64,000 nucleotides of DNA, taken from Bradyrhizobium sp. LMTR 3. GTDB taxonomy: Bacteria; Pseudomonadota; Alphaproteobacteria; Rhizobiales; Xanthobacteraceae. Position 1 is the stretch's first letter. Each line of letters starts with the position of its first letter. The position numbers were made by a program, and so were the translations under genes. Below the pieces are notes generated by a model, which worked only from the letters and a program-made list of their open reading frames with translations, was not told where the DNA came from and did not search any database. Below, piece by piece: positions 17,092-26,886 of this stretch. The DNA is taken from assembly GCF_001693485.1 (NCBI RefSeq), contig NZ_MAXC01000055.1:124001-188000 (forward strand). Direction: 5' to 3'.

Positions 17092-18438
17092 CTATGCGAG
17101 CATGAACGAAAGCAAAGCGCGCATCTCGGCCGGCTTGACCGGCTTTTTCAGAACCTCAAGACCGTGGAGGCTTGCCTCTTTTGCGGCCGTCTCCGAGTAG
17201 TCCGCAGTGACGATGATCGCCGGGATATCGACCTTGGCCTGTCGCCGAACCTCCTGCACGGTCGTCAACCCGCTTTCATCATCAAGGTGCAGGTCCGCGA
17301 CGATCGCGTCCGGAATCTCGTCAAGCGCCGCCAGGCATTGCAGCGCATCGGCGGCCGAAGTCGCCGGCAAGATCTGACAGCCCCACTTCTCGAACAGGAT
17401 TGCCATCGCCTGCGCGCTCGACGGATCGTTCTCCACCAGCAGAATGCGCGCTCCCTCCAGCCCGCCATACTCGAGGTCAATGCATTCGACCTCGCGCCTT
17501 TCTTCCCGGACAAGTGCGGGGTCGGCACGATCAAGCTCGAGGCAAAATGTCGATCCATGCCCGACTCGCGAAGAAAGCCGGACCTCGTGTCCGAGCACCG
17601 TGGCGAAACGGCGCACGATCGATAGACCGAGCCCGAACCCTGTCCGGTCGCCCGCGCTTGTCTCGCCGCGCTGGAATTCAACGAAAATGGCTTCCTGCTG
17701 GGCTTTGGAAATGCCGAGCCCCGTATCGGAGACCTGGATGCGGACGCGGTCGCCCTCGCGCCTGCACCCCATCACCACGCCGCCCGTTCTCGTATAGCGC
17801 AGCGCATTTGACAGCAGATTCTGCAAGATGCGGCGAAGCATCATCGCATCGGACACAACCGCGAGCGAGGACGGACAACAGCGCAACAAAAGGCCTTGCT
17901 TTGCGGCGATCGGCGCGAATTCAATCCGAAGCGGATCGAATAACGAGGAAATTGCGATCGGCCGCACGTCGGGCCGCAACGCGCCTGCATCCAGCTTGGA
18001 AATGTCCAGCAGCGAACGCAGCAGATCCTCGAGCGTCATCAGGGAGCGATCCGTCTGTTCGACCAGGCCCGATCCGCTCTTTCCATCGACCATCTCGGCC
18101 AATGTCGACAGCGTGAGGCGCGCCGCGTTGAGCGGCTGCAGCAGATCGTGAGTGACGGAGATCAGGACCGAGGATTTCAGCGAGCTCGCAGCTTCGGCCT
18201 GCTGCTTGGCGCGATACAGGCTTTCGTTTGCCCTCTCGATGGAATGCAGCGCTTCGCGCAGTTGCTGCGTACGATCGCGAACCTTGTGGTCGAGCGCGAT
18301 TGCCGTTTCGAACAGCGAGAAGGCGTTGAACTGCTGATCCATCGAGCGCTCGACGCGCGACATCAGCACTGAATTTATCTTCCTGAGCTTGGCAGTCTCC
18401 CGCTGCAGCCGCTCGATCGCATCCGGTTCCTGTGGCAT
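17092..18438 (-). CDS. Hybrid histidine kinase (NahK/ErcS'-like) with C-terminal receiver
   Basis: A 448-residue cytoplasmic kinase. A coiled-coil runs over residues 10-90, and the H-box HDLLQPLNAARL has His97. The HATPase boxes are NLLSNALRYT (N), VSDTGLGI (G1) and GFGLGLSIVRRF (G2). A receiver covers 331-447 with Asp382 and the KKP signature. It lacks membrane helices, so it must take its input from another protein, plausibly the FIST product whose gene ends five bases upstream. I chose the ATG at 18438 because the FIST stop lies just before it. Together with the two nearby response regulators it forms a likely phosphorelay for the quinoprotein genes. Confidence 0.88.
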   Translation of the reverse strand: MPQEPDAIERLQRETAKLRKINSVLMSRVERSMDQQFNAFSLFETAIALDHKVRDRTQQLREALHSIERANESLYRAKQQAEAASSLKSSVLISVTHDLLQPLNAARLTLSTLAEMVDGKSGSGLVEQTDRSLMTLEDLLRSLLDISKLDAGALRPDVRPIAISSLFDPLRIEFAPIAAKQGLLLRCCPSSLAVVSDAMMLRRILQNLLSNALRYTRTGGVVMGCRREGDRVRIQVSDTGLGISKAQQEAIFVEFQRGETSAGDRTGFGLGLSIVRRFATVLGHEVRLSSRVGHGSTFCLELDRADPALVREERREVECIDLEYGGLEGARILLVENDPSSAQAMAILFEKWGCQILPATSAADALQCLAALDEIPDAIVADLHLDDESGLTTVQEVRRQAKVDIPAIIVTADYSETAAKEASLHGLEVLKKPVKPAEMRALLSFMLA

Positions 18439-18443
18439 CTCGA

Positions 18444-19688
18444 TCAATCCGGCCGCCTGCCGATGGCCACGCCCGTCAGCGTCTGGTTCACATGCATCGA
18501 GCCATATTGCTCGCCATAGGTATGGAAACCGATCACGCGGTTCTGGCGGTACAGCTCCGACATCTCGCGCGCAAACTGGTGCTGCTCGGCATCCAGACGC
18601 CGGAAGATGCATTCGAATCCGATGTAAATGGACACCTCACCGATCTCGTCGGTCAGGCGGGAGAACACCTCGCGCGTCGCGCCGATCGGGTTGCGTGACT
18701 TGGCCGCGGTGAGCACCATGCCCTCGTCGATCGCACAGAAGAAGCTGAGCGAACCGTCGGGATTCACCCGCTGGATCGATCTGGCGTAGTAGGCCCCGCC
18801 CACCCTCACCAGCACGGGATGCGAGGCGAAGGAGAACGCATCGAGCCGCGCGTCGGCGATCCCGACTGCGCGCGAATATTCCTCCGCGGCCGGCTCCGCG
18901 TTCAACTCCTTCACGATCCGCCCCTCGATGTCGGCTTCCGTGACGACCATCTTGGTGGACGTCGGCTCGAAGTTGTCGCATTTGAAGAGCCGAAATGGCA
19001 GCGACGTGCTGAGAAGGATCAGTACCGCTGCGTCTGTATAGGCCTGGCCGCCGAAGAAGACCCAGGTTCTCTCGAAGCGAAGCCCGTCACCGGCGGATCC
19101 CCCGACGATCGGAATGTCGTCCAGCGAGGCGTAGATCGCCGACATGACGGCTTCCTCGCGCCGGCACATCCCGTCGATCAGGACCAGGCCAAACGACCGG
19201 TACCCCTCGATGTCGGCATCGCGGCGCAGCAACTCCTGCCGGAGTTCGCCTCCGATCCTGCGGCCGTCCTCGACACGAAAGGCCGCAAGATCAAAGATGG
19301 GTCTCGCCACCACCTTGAAATCATTTTCGCTGAAGGCGAGCGCAACGACGCTGTTTTCTTCCCAACCGTCCGGCGCAAGCTCGCCTGCTGTCGTGCAGCC
19401 GTAGACCGGCATATCGCCGAAATGCACCGTCATCTCGGCGATGAACTGGTCGGGATCGTAGTATGGCGAGAGAAAAACCAGCACCATCGCCAGCCCGTCT
19501 GACGGCAGTTGCTCGACGATTTCTGCCGCAGCCTCCGCCACCGTAGCCGCCCTCGACCTGGCGGCTGCCACACCAGATGAATCGCCAAACCGGGCCTCGG
19601 TTTGCCTCACTTGGTCTCTCCCGGAAAATAGAGCTTGGTCTGCCGCCAATTGGTTCAAAAGGATAAGGTGATTTTCCATCCACCGCAA
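18444..19688 (-). CDS. FIST-domain sensory protein
   Basis: A 414-residue protein with FIST_N (residues about 50-240: YDPDQFIAEMTVHFGD, VYGCTTAGELAP, IPIVGGSAGDGLRF) and FIST_C (about 240-395: SFFCAIDEGMVLTAAK, IGFECIFRR, VIGFHTYGEQYG). FIST domains are thought to bind small ligands such as amino acids and feed kinases. The stop is five bases before the hybrid kinase start, so the pair is co-expressed. Starts at 19688 or 19679 are both possible. Confidence 0.88.
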   Translation of the reverse strand: MRWMENHLILLNQLAADQALFSGRDQVRQTEARFGDSSGVAAARSRAATVAEAAAEIVEQLPSDGLAMVLVFLSPYYDPDQFIAEMTVHFGDMPVYGCTTAGELAPDGWEENSVVALAFSENDFKVVARPIFDLAAFRVEDGRRIGGELRQELLRRDADIEGYRSFGLVLIDGMCRREEAVMSAIYASLDDIPIVGGSAGDGLRFERTWVFFGGQAYTDAAVLILLSTSLPFRLFKCDNFEPTSTKMVVTEADIEGRIVKELNAEPAAEEYSRAVGIADARLDAFSFASHPVLVRVGGAYYARSIQRVNPDGSLSFFCAIDEGMVLTAAKSRNPIGATREVFSRLTDEIGEVSIYIGFECIFRRLDAEQHQFAREMSELYRQNRVIGFHTYGEQYGSMHVNQTLTGVAIGRRPD

Positions 19689-19705
19689 CCGGTCGGCAAG
19701 CGGAC

Positions 19706-19719
19706 TTGATCCAGAGCAA
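19706..19719. promoter_or_regulatory. FixK-type box TTGATCCAGAGCAA (weak context)
   Basis: It fits TTG[AC]-N6-[TG]CAA but lies only 17 bp upstream of the FIST start at 19688. That is too close for classical activation unless translation starts further inside. The rest of the 19689-20058 gap shows no gene. Confidence 0.35.
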
Positions 19720-20058
19720 AGACGTGCGCGCGCACGCGTGCACGATGTTTTGCCATCGGCACGCTCCGATCATGGATCCTGCGACCGATGATACCCGCCG
19801 AGTTCCCGGCGGCCAGCCAATATGAGGAGAGGATGCCTCCGATGATCGGGGGCGTGATGCTCGACGCATTGCTGCGCCACGTCAGCCTCGGGCATGAGGG
19901 CGGCGGACGCCGAAACACATCCACCGGCAAGGCCCTGTTCGAGCGCGCCTGCCGGAACTTCATTCGGTCGAGATCGGTATCATTAAGTGTTGCCGCACGC
20001 CGGATGCATGATCCTGAACTCGCCGCCGGGCGGGCGAGGCAGAGTGCCCGGCCGGATG

Positions 20059-21549
20059 CTATGCGTCGAACGGCTCATCTTCTCTCACCACCGGCAAGGT
20101 AAAGCGGAACGTCGAGCCGCCGCCCGGACGAGGCATGCCTTCAATTTGTCCACCATGCGCCTCAACGATCGTCCGCGAGATCGATAAACCGACGCCCATG
20201 CCGTGTGGCTTCGTCGTTGAAAATGGCTGAAACAGCTTGAGCGCCATATCCTCGGAAATACCGGCCCCGGTGTCATCCACCTGCACGGCGATCATTCCTT
20301 CGTCCGCCGGCTTCGTGCAAATTGTCAGCTCTCGCTTGTTGCACTCTTCCATTGCTTCGATCGCATTACGCATCAGGTTCACGAGCACCTGCTGCACCTG
20401 CACCTTATCGGCCACCACAAGTTCGACGTGCGGGTCGAGATCGAACGACACGCGCACGCCTTTTTCCTTGGCCCCGACAAGCGCCAAGGCGGCCGCTTCC
20501 TCGATGAGCTTGGTCATGCTCTCAATTCGCTTTTCGCTCTCGCCGCGTCCCACAAAGTCGCGCAAGCGCCGGATGATCTGGCCAGCGCGCAGCGCCTGGC
20601 CGGCGGCCCTGTCCAGGCCGTCGCGAACGACAGCCATCTGTTGACTGTCGCTCCCACTAAGCAGTCGTTGCGAACCCTTCAGATAGTTCGTGACTGCCGA
20701 TAAGGGCTGATTGAGTTCGTGAGCAATCGCAGACGCCATCTCGCCCATCGCGCTTAGGCGTGACACATGAACGAGCTCTGATTGCAGTGCTTGCAAGCGA
20801 GCCTCCGTTTCTTGTCTCTCGGTCAGATCGCGGATAAATCCGGCAAAGAATCTGTGGCTGCCCGACCACAACTCTCCGACGGCTAGTTCGATGGGAAAAG
20901 TCGAGCCATCCTTGCGCTGGCCAGCGATCGCCCGGCCAGCTCCAATCGGGTCCCGCTTCCCGCTTTCAAGGTAGCGCTTGATGTAGCCGTCGTGCTCTTC
21001 CCGGTACGGGGATGGCATGAGAAGCTTCACATTTCTTCCGACGGTCTCGGCAGCCGTGTAGCCGAACATCCGTTCAGCAGTGGCGCTGTACGATTGGATG
21101 ATACCGCGCTCGTCGATCACAACAGTGGCTTCTGGAACGGTATCGATAATCGCTCGCAGATGAGCTTCGCGCGTCGTCGCCTGTTGCCGCGCCAGGCGCA
21201 ATCGTTCTCCGATCCAAGTCGCGCCGAGTCCGATCAGAGCGAAAACCGCGCCATTGATAATTTCCGGCCAGCCAAACGCGACGAATTTGCCAATAAGGAG
21301 AAAGACGAGCGGAACGCTCAGCCCGGTGGCCAGGATGCCCGGACCGAAACCGCCGACGCCTGCCGCGAGCAGCACCACGGGCACGAAGAAAAGGTAAGGA
21401 GCCTGGTCCTCGAGCAGTGGCATAAGAGCCAGCCGGCTGACGAAAGCCACAACGAGTCCGCCCAAAACTACCGCGTGCAAGGCTATGTGGCGGCCCGGGC
21501 GCGCGGTATCTAATGACCAGTTCCACGCCGCTGCCCCCTTCGATCGCAT
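20059..21549 (-). CDS. fixL: FixL-like oxygen-sensing histidine kinase
   Basis: A 496-residue membrane kinase. Four hydrophobic helices span residues 20-115, and a PAS domain covers about 130-250. The conserved haem-ligand His186 (YREEHDGYIKRY) and O2-binding Arg206 (PIGAGRAIAG) keep the 20-residue spacing of His200/Arg220 in B. japonicum FixL. The kinase follows: H-box AHELNQPLSAVTNYLKGS (His277), N-box LVNLMRNAIEAME and G-boxes DDTGAGISED and GMGVGLSISR. Deoxy-haem activates autophosphorylation and FixJ. No fixJ or fixK gene is adjacent, so it is orphaned here, yet the surrounding genes carry FixK-type boxes. I chose the start at 21549; a longer frame begins at 21627. Confidence 0.85.
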   Translation of the reverse strand: MRSKGAAAWNWSLDTARPGRHIALHAVVLGGLVVAFVSRLALMPLLEDQAPYLFFVPVVLLAAGVGGFGPGILATGLSVPLVFLLIGKFVAFGWPEIINGAVFALIGLGATWIGERLRLARQQATTREAHLRAIIDTVPEATVVIDERGIIQSYSATAERMFGYTAAETVGRNVKLLMPSPYREEHDGYIKRYLESGKRDPIGAGRAIAGQRKDGSTFPIELAVGELWSGSHRFFAGFIRDLTERQETEARLQALQSELVHVSRLSAMGEMASAIAHELNQPLSAVTNYLKGSQRLLSGSDSQQMAVVRDGLDRAAGQALRAGQIIRRLRDFVGRGESEKRIESMTKLIEEAAALALVGAKEKGVRVSFDLDPHVELVVADKVQVQQVLVNLMRNAIEAMEECNKRELTICTKPADEGMIAVQVDDTGAGISEDMALKLFQPFSTTKPHGMGVGLSISRTIVEAHGGQIEGMPRPGGGSTFRFTLPVVREDEPFDA

Positions 21550-21627
21550 CAAGGCCCCCACCACTGGCAGAACCGAATTGCCCGTCGCCTCACACTTTCT
21601 CTTTTTCCAAGCGGAAGCTGGACGCAC

Positions 21628-22249
21628 TTATTTTGAAGTTTATGGACAACCGATCTTCCCATTGTTGTGCCAGCTCAATCACGTAAAGATTTTATGGAGA
21701 CTCTCCCAAAGCTGTCCTACGCCCGAGGCGATCCGGGTGTTCAACGGGTCGCGCAAGGCAGATCGGGGTCTTCACGTGACCTCTTTAAGGGGATGCGCAA
21801 GCACCGGCCGAGATGGAAGCACCGGAATGGACCAGGTCGTTACCCCAAACGGCCGCTTCTTCGTCGGCTACACCTGCGGCACGGACAGTTGACGCCCATC
21901 TGGGTGTTACATCTCGGCGCAACCAATCTGGCGAAGCAGCGCCCTCGCATCGGCGACGAACCTGGCCGCCGCAATGCCGTGAAGGTGCCTGGGGTTTCCG
22001 GCCAGCGGGCCGCCGCAGCAGTTCTGAAATTCAACCCGCTTGCGCCGCGATCCAGCGGGCTATTCCGGCAGACCAAGGTCGGTGCGACGCCACAATCGCA
22101 AACTCCCCTGATCCCGGCCCCGGTATTGCTCCTGGCGCAGTCAGCAACCAGGCGGCAAGCCTATCATCGCCGCTCTCCTCGCGTCGCGATGGTTGACCGT
22201 CGGCCTTGCTGCCGGCAATGCTCGAACTGCACCCAATTATGGCTGAGGT
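21628..22249. other. Intergenic region with no recognisable gene
   Basis: About 620 bp between the FixL-like gene and the flavin split-barrel gene. Open frames exist on both strands but are Arg/Pro-rich with no ribosome sites or recognisable domains, so I treat them as non-coding. No repeat or terminator was evident by eye. Confidence 0.4.
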
Positions 22250-22843
22250 CTATTCCTCGGCTTGCTCCTCCGCATTGGCGCCGGTGGTTCCGGCCCAGTG
22301 ATGACGGAGGCTTTCGATATGCAGATCCAGGTCGCGCTCGGAGAAGGCGATCAGATCACTGTGACCGAACGCTTTGGAATAATCCAGCACGGAGATGATT
22401 TCAGGCACAATGCGGAGCAGAACAACGTTGTCGGACGAAGGTCTCGGCACCGCGCGTTGAGCAACACCGTCGGTCGTGGCCGATGGCGGCGAGGCCGCAT
22501 ACTCGGGATAGCGCTTGAGCCGCAATGCGGAAATGTAGTCGAACTCGTCTCGATCAGCGACCGAGCTTGCCCTTGCGGCCAACGAGAGGCCCTTGATGTC
22601 GCGCGGTTGCGGTGAGTCACTGCTGATTGCGATCGAGACTCGCGGGTCTCGCAGAATGTTCGCGTATTTCTGCGCATTTCGAGCTACGAAGCAGTACAGC
22701 AAAAAGCCGTCATTCACGTAGCCAACCATCGTCGCTTGTGGCCATCCGTCCCGGCGATTGGTGGCGATGGTCATTACCCGATGCTCATTGAGCAGTTGTA
22801 AGACCAAATTCTTCAATCTTCGATTCACCGGCAGCTCCGCCAA
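22250..22843 (-). CDS. Pyridoxamine 5'-phosphate oxidase-like flavin split-barrel protein
   Basis: A 197-residue protein whose first 100 residues show the PNPOx-like split barrel (MTIATNRRDGWPQATMVGYV, YCFVARNAQKYANI, RVSIAIS), a fold that binds FMN, haem or F420. The C-terminal 60 residues are variable and acidic. A perfect FixK/FNR box lies 38 bp upstream of the start. Its role in this hypoxia island is unknown; a redox-stress flavoenzyme or haem-handling protein is plausible. Confidence 0.8.
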   Translation of the reverse strand: MAELPVNRRLKNLVLQLLNEHRVMTIATNRRDGWPQATMVGYVNDGFLLYCFVARNAQKYANILRDPRVSIAISSDSPQPRDIKGLSLAARASSVADRDEFDYISALRLKRYPEYAASPPSATTDGVAQRAVPRPSSDNVVLLRIVPEIISVLDYSKAFGHSDLIAFSERDLDLHIESLRHHWAGTTGANAEEQAEE

Positions 22844-22881
22844 AACGGCGTATCTGATAAGAGGGAGAAAGCGATAAGGCC

Positions 22882-22895
22882 TTGATCTGAATCAA
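22882..22895. promoter_or_regulatory. FixK/FNR box TTGATCTGAATCAA
   Basis: A perfect TTGAT-N4-ATCAA palindrome lies 38 bp upstream of the minus-strand start at 22843. The closeness suggests a leaderless or short-leader transcript. Confidence 0.78.
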
Positions 22896-22995
22896 GCGAC
22901 GGCGCTGGTCGGCGACACGGCGTTAGAATTCACGAAAGCCGCCATCCGGATTTCCTGCCAAGCTCCGACGAGGCGCGCCCTTGCCCAACAGCCTC

Positions 22996-24123
22996 CTATT
23001 GACTCTTCGCGATGGACCGCCGGAATAGGAGGAGACTCGCCGTAAAGAAGACGAAGCCCAGCCCCGCGACGGTCACGAATTCCGGCCAGATGATATCGAT
23101 ACCTGCGCCGCGAAAAACCACTGCCTGGGCAAATGCCATGTAATGGCGCGATGGCAACAGCCACGTGAACGGCTGGACGACAGCAGGCTGGCTTTCGACG
23201 GGACTCATGCCGCCCGACAGCATCACCATCGGCATGACCGTCATCATCATCAAAAGGGCGAACTGCGCCATCGTCCGCGCAATGGTTCCAAGAAAGATAC
23301 CAAGCGCTGCGGCGGCAAAGAGGTAGATCGTCGTGCCTGCGAGCAGTAGAGCTTTTGACCCTGCCATGGGGATATCGAGCACACCTCCGACGATGAACAG
23401 CATCGACAGGGTGAACGCGACGAGGATCACCAGCCCGTTCGCCCAGACCTTGGCCATCGCGATTTCGAACGCGTTCAGCGGCATGACCAGAAGATGCTCG
23501 ATCGTGCCGTGCTCGCGCTCTCGCAGCAGCGCCGCGCCGGTCAATACGATTGTGAGCATCGATAGCTGGTCGAGGAGCGCCACAATGGCGGCAAACCATT
23601 TCTGCGTGCCGTTGGGATTGAAGGCGCGACGCTGCACGACCGATACCGGACTGCTTGCCGGCCGATCGGCGCGGTCGAGGTATTTCGTGATCTCGGCGGC
23701 CAGGATGTTCTGAATGTATCCGGCGCCGATCCCGGCTTGCATCACCGCCGTGGCATCGATGTTGAGCTGGATTTTCGGCTGTCGCCCCCGGCGCAGGTCC
23801 GCCTCGAAGCGCGGCGGAATGACGACCACGAAGATATATCGGCTCTGATCCATCGCCTGGTCGACCGCACTGGCCTCGATCATGTCGGGGCGTTTGAAAT
23901 AGGGTGGATACAGCGCGTTGTTCAGGCGACGCGACAAAGCAGAGTGATCCTCGTCAACGATAGCGATCGAGGCGTTGTTGACGGTGTCGCCCATGCCAGT
24001 CGCGCGCTGTGTGATCGAGAACGTGAACGACCAGACGATAAATGCAATCATCAGCACATCGCTGAAGACGCTGCGGATCTCCTTGTTACCGAGCCAAAAT
24101 ATGTTGGCCAGCGTTCTCAGCAT
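22996..24123 (-). CDS. ABC-2 type transporter permease (YhhJ-like)
   Basis: A 375-residue membrane protein with the ABC-2 layout: one N-terminal helix, a large periplasmic region (residues about 50-170) and five C-terminal helices. The segment LLREREHGTIEHLLVMPL is typical of YhhJ/YbhS permeases. Its ATG overlaps the RbbA-like stop by one base (TAATG). It is the last gene of the HlyD-RbbA-YhhJ operon, which forms an inner-membrane exporter. Confidence 0.88.
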   Translation of the reverse strand: MLRTLANIFWLGNKEIRSVFSDVLMIAFIVWSFTFSITQRATGMGDTVNNASIAIVDEDHSALSRRLNNALYPPYFKRPDMIEASAVDQAMDQSRYIFVVVIPPRFEADLRRGRQPKIQLNIDATAVMQAGIGAGYIQNILAAEITKYLDRADRPASSPVSVVQRRAFNPNGTQKWFAAIVALLDQLSMLTIVLTGAALLREREHGTIEHLLVMPLNAFEIAMAKVWANGLVILVAFTLSMLFIVGGVLDIPMAGSKALLLAGTTIYLFAAAALGIFLGTIARTMAQFALLMMMTVMPMVMLSGGMSPVESQPAVVQPFTWLLPSRHYMAFAQAVVFRGAGIDIIWPEFVTVAGLGFVFFTASLLLFRRSIAKSQ

Positions 24124-26882
24124 TAGGCGTCCTGCTTCTTGAGGAAGGCCGCGGCGGCGAGGACGAAGACCGGTATGAAGGCAGCAAGCACCAAAAGATC
24201 AGTCGCGAGGTCACCGATCGCCAGACCTTTGGTAAAAGCGCCGACGCTCAAATGCATGTAATAGGTCGTGGGCCACAACGTGCCCATGAGCCAAGCCCCG
24301 CCTTCAAGGGTCGAGACAGGCTGCAACATGCCGGAAAACTGCATCGTCGGCAGCATCGACAGAATCGCGCCCGCAAAGACGGCCGCAACCTGGCTCTTTG
24401 TCACGGAGGAGATGAGCAAGCCGTAGCCGGTGGACGCGAACAAATAAAACAGCGCGCCGATCGACAATCCCAGCAGGCTTCCCTTCAGTGGGACCTGCAT
24501 CAAGAACACCACCAGCAACGTCAGAATGATGAAGTTGACCATCCCGATGAGAACGTAAGGAAGCTGCTTGCCGATCAGGAATTCAAATCGGCTGGTGGGC
24601 GTAACGTAGAAGTTCGTGATCGTGCCAATTTCCTTCTCACGCGCGACGCTGACCGCTGCGAGAATCGCCGGAAAGAGCAGCAGCAACAGGGCCGGTACTG
24701 ATGGTCCCATGCCGTAGATGCTCTCAAATGACGGATTGTAGCGGTAACGCGGTTCGACCGAGCCGGATGCAGCGGAGCTTGCATTGATTCCACTCTCGCG
24801 CGCGAACGTACTCAGGAACTGCGCATGCGCACCCGCCACGTAGCCTTCAATCGTCCCTGCCCTGACAGTATTTGCCCCATCAATCCAGGTGGAAACTTGC
24901 AGCTTACCGAACCTCTTGAGGTCACGTCCAAAGCCGACCGGGATCTCGATGGCCAAGGTGATGTCGTTCGATTTCAGGCGGCTTTCCAGCTCGTCACCGC
25001 TTCGGATTTCCGTGCGCTCGGTGAAATAGCGCGAGCCGGAGAAGTTGCGAAGATACGCCCGGCTTTGTGGCGTTTGGTCCAGGTCGAGGGCGGCGTATGT
25101 CAGGTTCTCGACGTCCTGGGTGATTCCGTAGGCCATAATGATGATAAGGATGACGCTGCCCAGAAAGGCGAAGGCAAGCCGCACAGGATCGCGCATGACC
25201 TCGATCAGCTCACGATAGCTGTACGCGAACATGCGCGCTGGGCTGAAACCCCAGCGGGTCTGTTTCGGGCTGGGCGTTCCCCGGATGTCGCGGGGAGAGC
25301 CATCTGCTGCTGCGAGCGAGGCGATGGAGTCCGCCTGCGCGGTCTCGCCAATCGCGTCCTCGATGTAAGCGATGAACGCCTGATCGAGCGTTTGGGCATT
25401 TTTTGAGGCGATGATCCGTCGAGGCGCGTCGTTGATCAGGACCTTCCCGGCATGCATGAGCGAAATGCGGTCGCACCGCATGGCTTCATTCATAAAGTGC
25501 GTCGATATGAAGACCGTCACCTTGTCTTTGCGTGACAGCTCGACCAGCAGCTCCCAGAACGCGTCCCGCGCCACGGGATCAACACCGGACGTTGGCTCAT
25601 CAAGGATCAACATCTCGGGTTCATGGACAATGGCGACGGCAAGCGACAGGCGCTGACGCATTCCCAGTGGCAGAGAAGAAGCCTTGGCATCGGAATGCGC
25701 GCGCAAGCCAAAACGGTCGATGAGACTCGTGATCCGTTGGTCGGCCTTCTCGGGGGGAAGATGAAACAGTCGGGCGTGGAGCTTGAGATTTTCGGCAACC
25801 GTCAATTCATCGTAGAGCGAGAAAGACTGGGACATGAACCCGACGCGCTTGCGCGTCTGCTGATCGCGCGCGTCGACAGGATTGCCGAACAGAAGGGCCT
25901 CGCCTTCCGTGGCTGGCAACAAGCCGGTCAGCATCTTCATGGTCGTGGTCTTGCCGCAACCATTGGAGCCGAGAAACCCGAAGATTTCGCCTTCCTCGAT
26001 GCCGAAACTCACATGATCGACCGCAGTGAAGTCGCCGAACCGCCTTGTCAGACCCCTGGCGACAATGGCCGGCTTTCCTTTCGGTTGCTCGAGCGGCGGA
26101 ATGATGAGCTCGCCTTTGCCGCGGTGCTGTTCGCCGGGAAGCAATCGCACGAACGCCGTCTCGAAGTTGTCGGTGTCCGCCTTGCGCTTCAGGTCCTGCA
26201 GCGATCCGGAGGCGAGAATCCGGCCTGCCGTCATCGCGATCAGCCAGTCGAATTGCTCCGCCTCTTCCATATAGGCAGTCGACACAATGACGCTCATGCC
26301 CGGGCGCTCCGCCCGAATGGCGCCGATCAGTTGCCAAAACTGGCGGCGGGAAAGGGGATCGATGCCCGTCGTCGGTTCATCAAGGATCAGAAGATCGGGG
26401 TCATGAATCAGCGCGCAGCACAAACCCAGCTTCTGCTTCATCCCACCTGATAACTTGCCGGCAGGCCGGTCAAGAAACGCATGCAGCCCCGTCGCTCTCG
26501 TCAAGCGGTCAATGCGAACTTGCCGCTCGGCGCGCGCCTGTCCGAAGAGCCGACCGAAGAAGTCCAGGTTCTCCTCTATGCTGAGTTCCTGATAGAGGTT
26601 CTTGCCAAGGCCTTGCGGCATAAAGGCGATACGCGGGCCGACCACCTTGCGGTGATCTGCCGACGCGATGTCTCCGCCCAGTACATGCAGGCTGCCGCGT
26701 TGAAGCTTTCGCGCGCCCGCGAGCAGACCAAGGAGCGTCGACTTGCCGACGCCGTCGGGACCAAGCAGGCCGACCATTTGCCCCGATGGGATGTCGACGC
26801 TTACATCATCAAGCGCGCGGACTTTCTTGTAGATGTGCGTAATGGCAAGAGCGCGCGCAACAGGTTGGGTGTGGTCGTTCAT
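24123..26882 (-). CDS. rbbA: RbbA-like protein: two fused ABC ATPases plus ABC-2 permease
   Basis: A 919-residue fusion. The first ATPase (residues about 15-240) has Walker A LLGPDGVGKST and signature KLSGGMKQKLGL. The second (about 270-500) has FLGSNGCGKTT and SSLPLGMRQRLSLAVAI. The third module (about 560-919) is an ABC-2 permease with a periplasmic loop (YNPSFESIYGMGPSVP). This matches RbbA/YhiH, found with YhiI and YhhJ. E. coli RbbA was described as ribosome-associated, but the operon context points to export. The ATG at 26882 follows GGTGAGG, and the HlyD stop lies four bases upstream. Confidence 0.9.
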   Translation of the reverse strand: MNDHTQPVARALAITHIYKKVRALDDVSVDIPSGQMVGLLGPDGVGKSTLLGLLAGARKLQRGSLHVLGGDIASADHRKVVGPRIAFMPQGLGKNLYQELSIEENLDFFGRLFGQARAERQVRIDRLTRATGLHAFLDRPAGKLSGGMKQKLGLCCALIHDPDLLILDEPTTGIDPLSRRQFWQLIGAIRAERPGMSVIVSTAYMEEAEQFDWLIAMTAGRILASGSLQDLKRKADTDNFETAFVRLLPGEQHRGKGELIIPPLEQPKGKPAIVARGLTRRFGDFTAVDHVSFGIEEGEIFGFLGSNGCGKTTTMKMLTGLLPATEGEALLFGNPVDARDQQTRKRVGFMSQSFSLYDELTVAENLKLHARLFHLPPEKADQRITSLIDRFGLRAHSDAKASSLPLGMRQRLSLAVAIVHEPEMLILDEPTSGVDPVARDAFWELLVELSRKDKVTVFISTHFMNEAMRCDRISLMHAGKVLINDAPRRIIASKNAQTLDQAFIAYIEDAIGETAQADSIASLAAADGSPRDIRGTPSPKQTRWGFSPARMFAYSYRELIEVMRDPVRLAFAFLGSVILIIIMAYGITQDVENLTYAALDLDQTPQSRAYLRNFSGSRYFTERTEIRSGDELESRLKSNDITLAIEIPVGFGRDLKRFGKLQVSTWIDGANTVRAGTIEGYVAGAHAQFLSTFARESGINASSAASGSVEPRYRYNPSFESIYGMGPSVPALLLLLFPAILAAVSVAREKEIGTITNFYVTPTSRFEFLIGKQLPYVLIGMVNFIILTLLVVFLMQVPLKGSLLGLSIGALFYLFASTGYGLLISSVTKSQVAAVFAGAILSMLPTMQFSGMLQPVSTLEGGAWLMGTLWPTTYYMHLSVGAFTKGLAIGDLATDLLVLAAFIPVFVLAAAAFLKKQDA

Positions 26883-26886
26883 GACC

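Noticed and set aside
21667..22398. 243-codon plus-strand frame in the gap after the FixL-like gene
   Set aside because: Arg/Pro-rich random-looking composition, no ribosome site, and overlaps the flavin split-barrel gene antisense.
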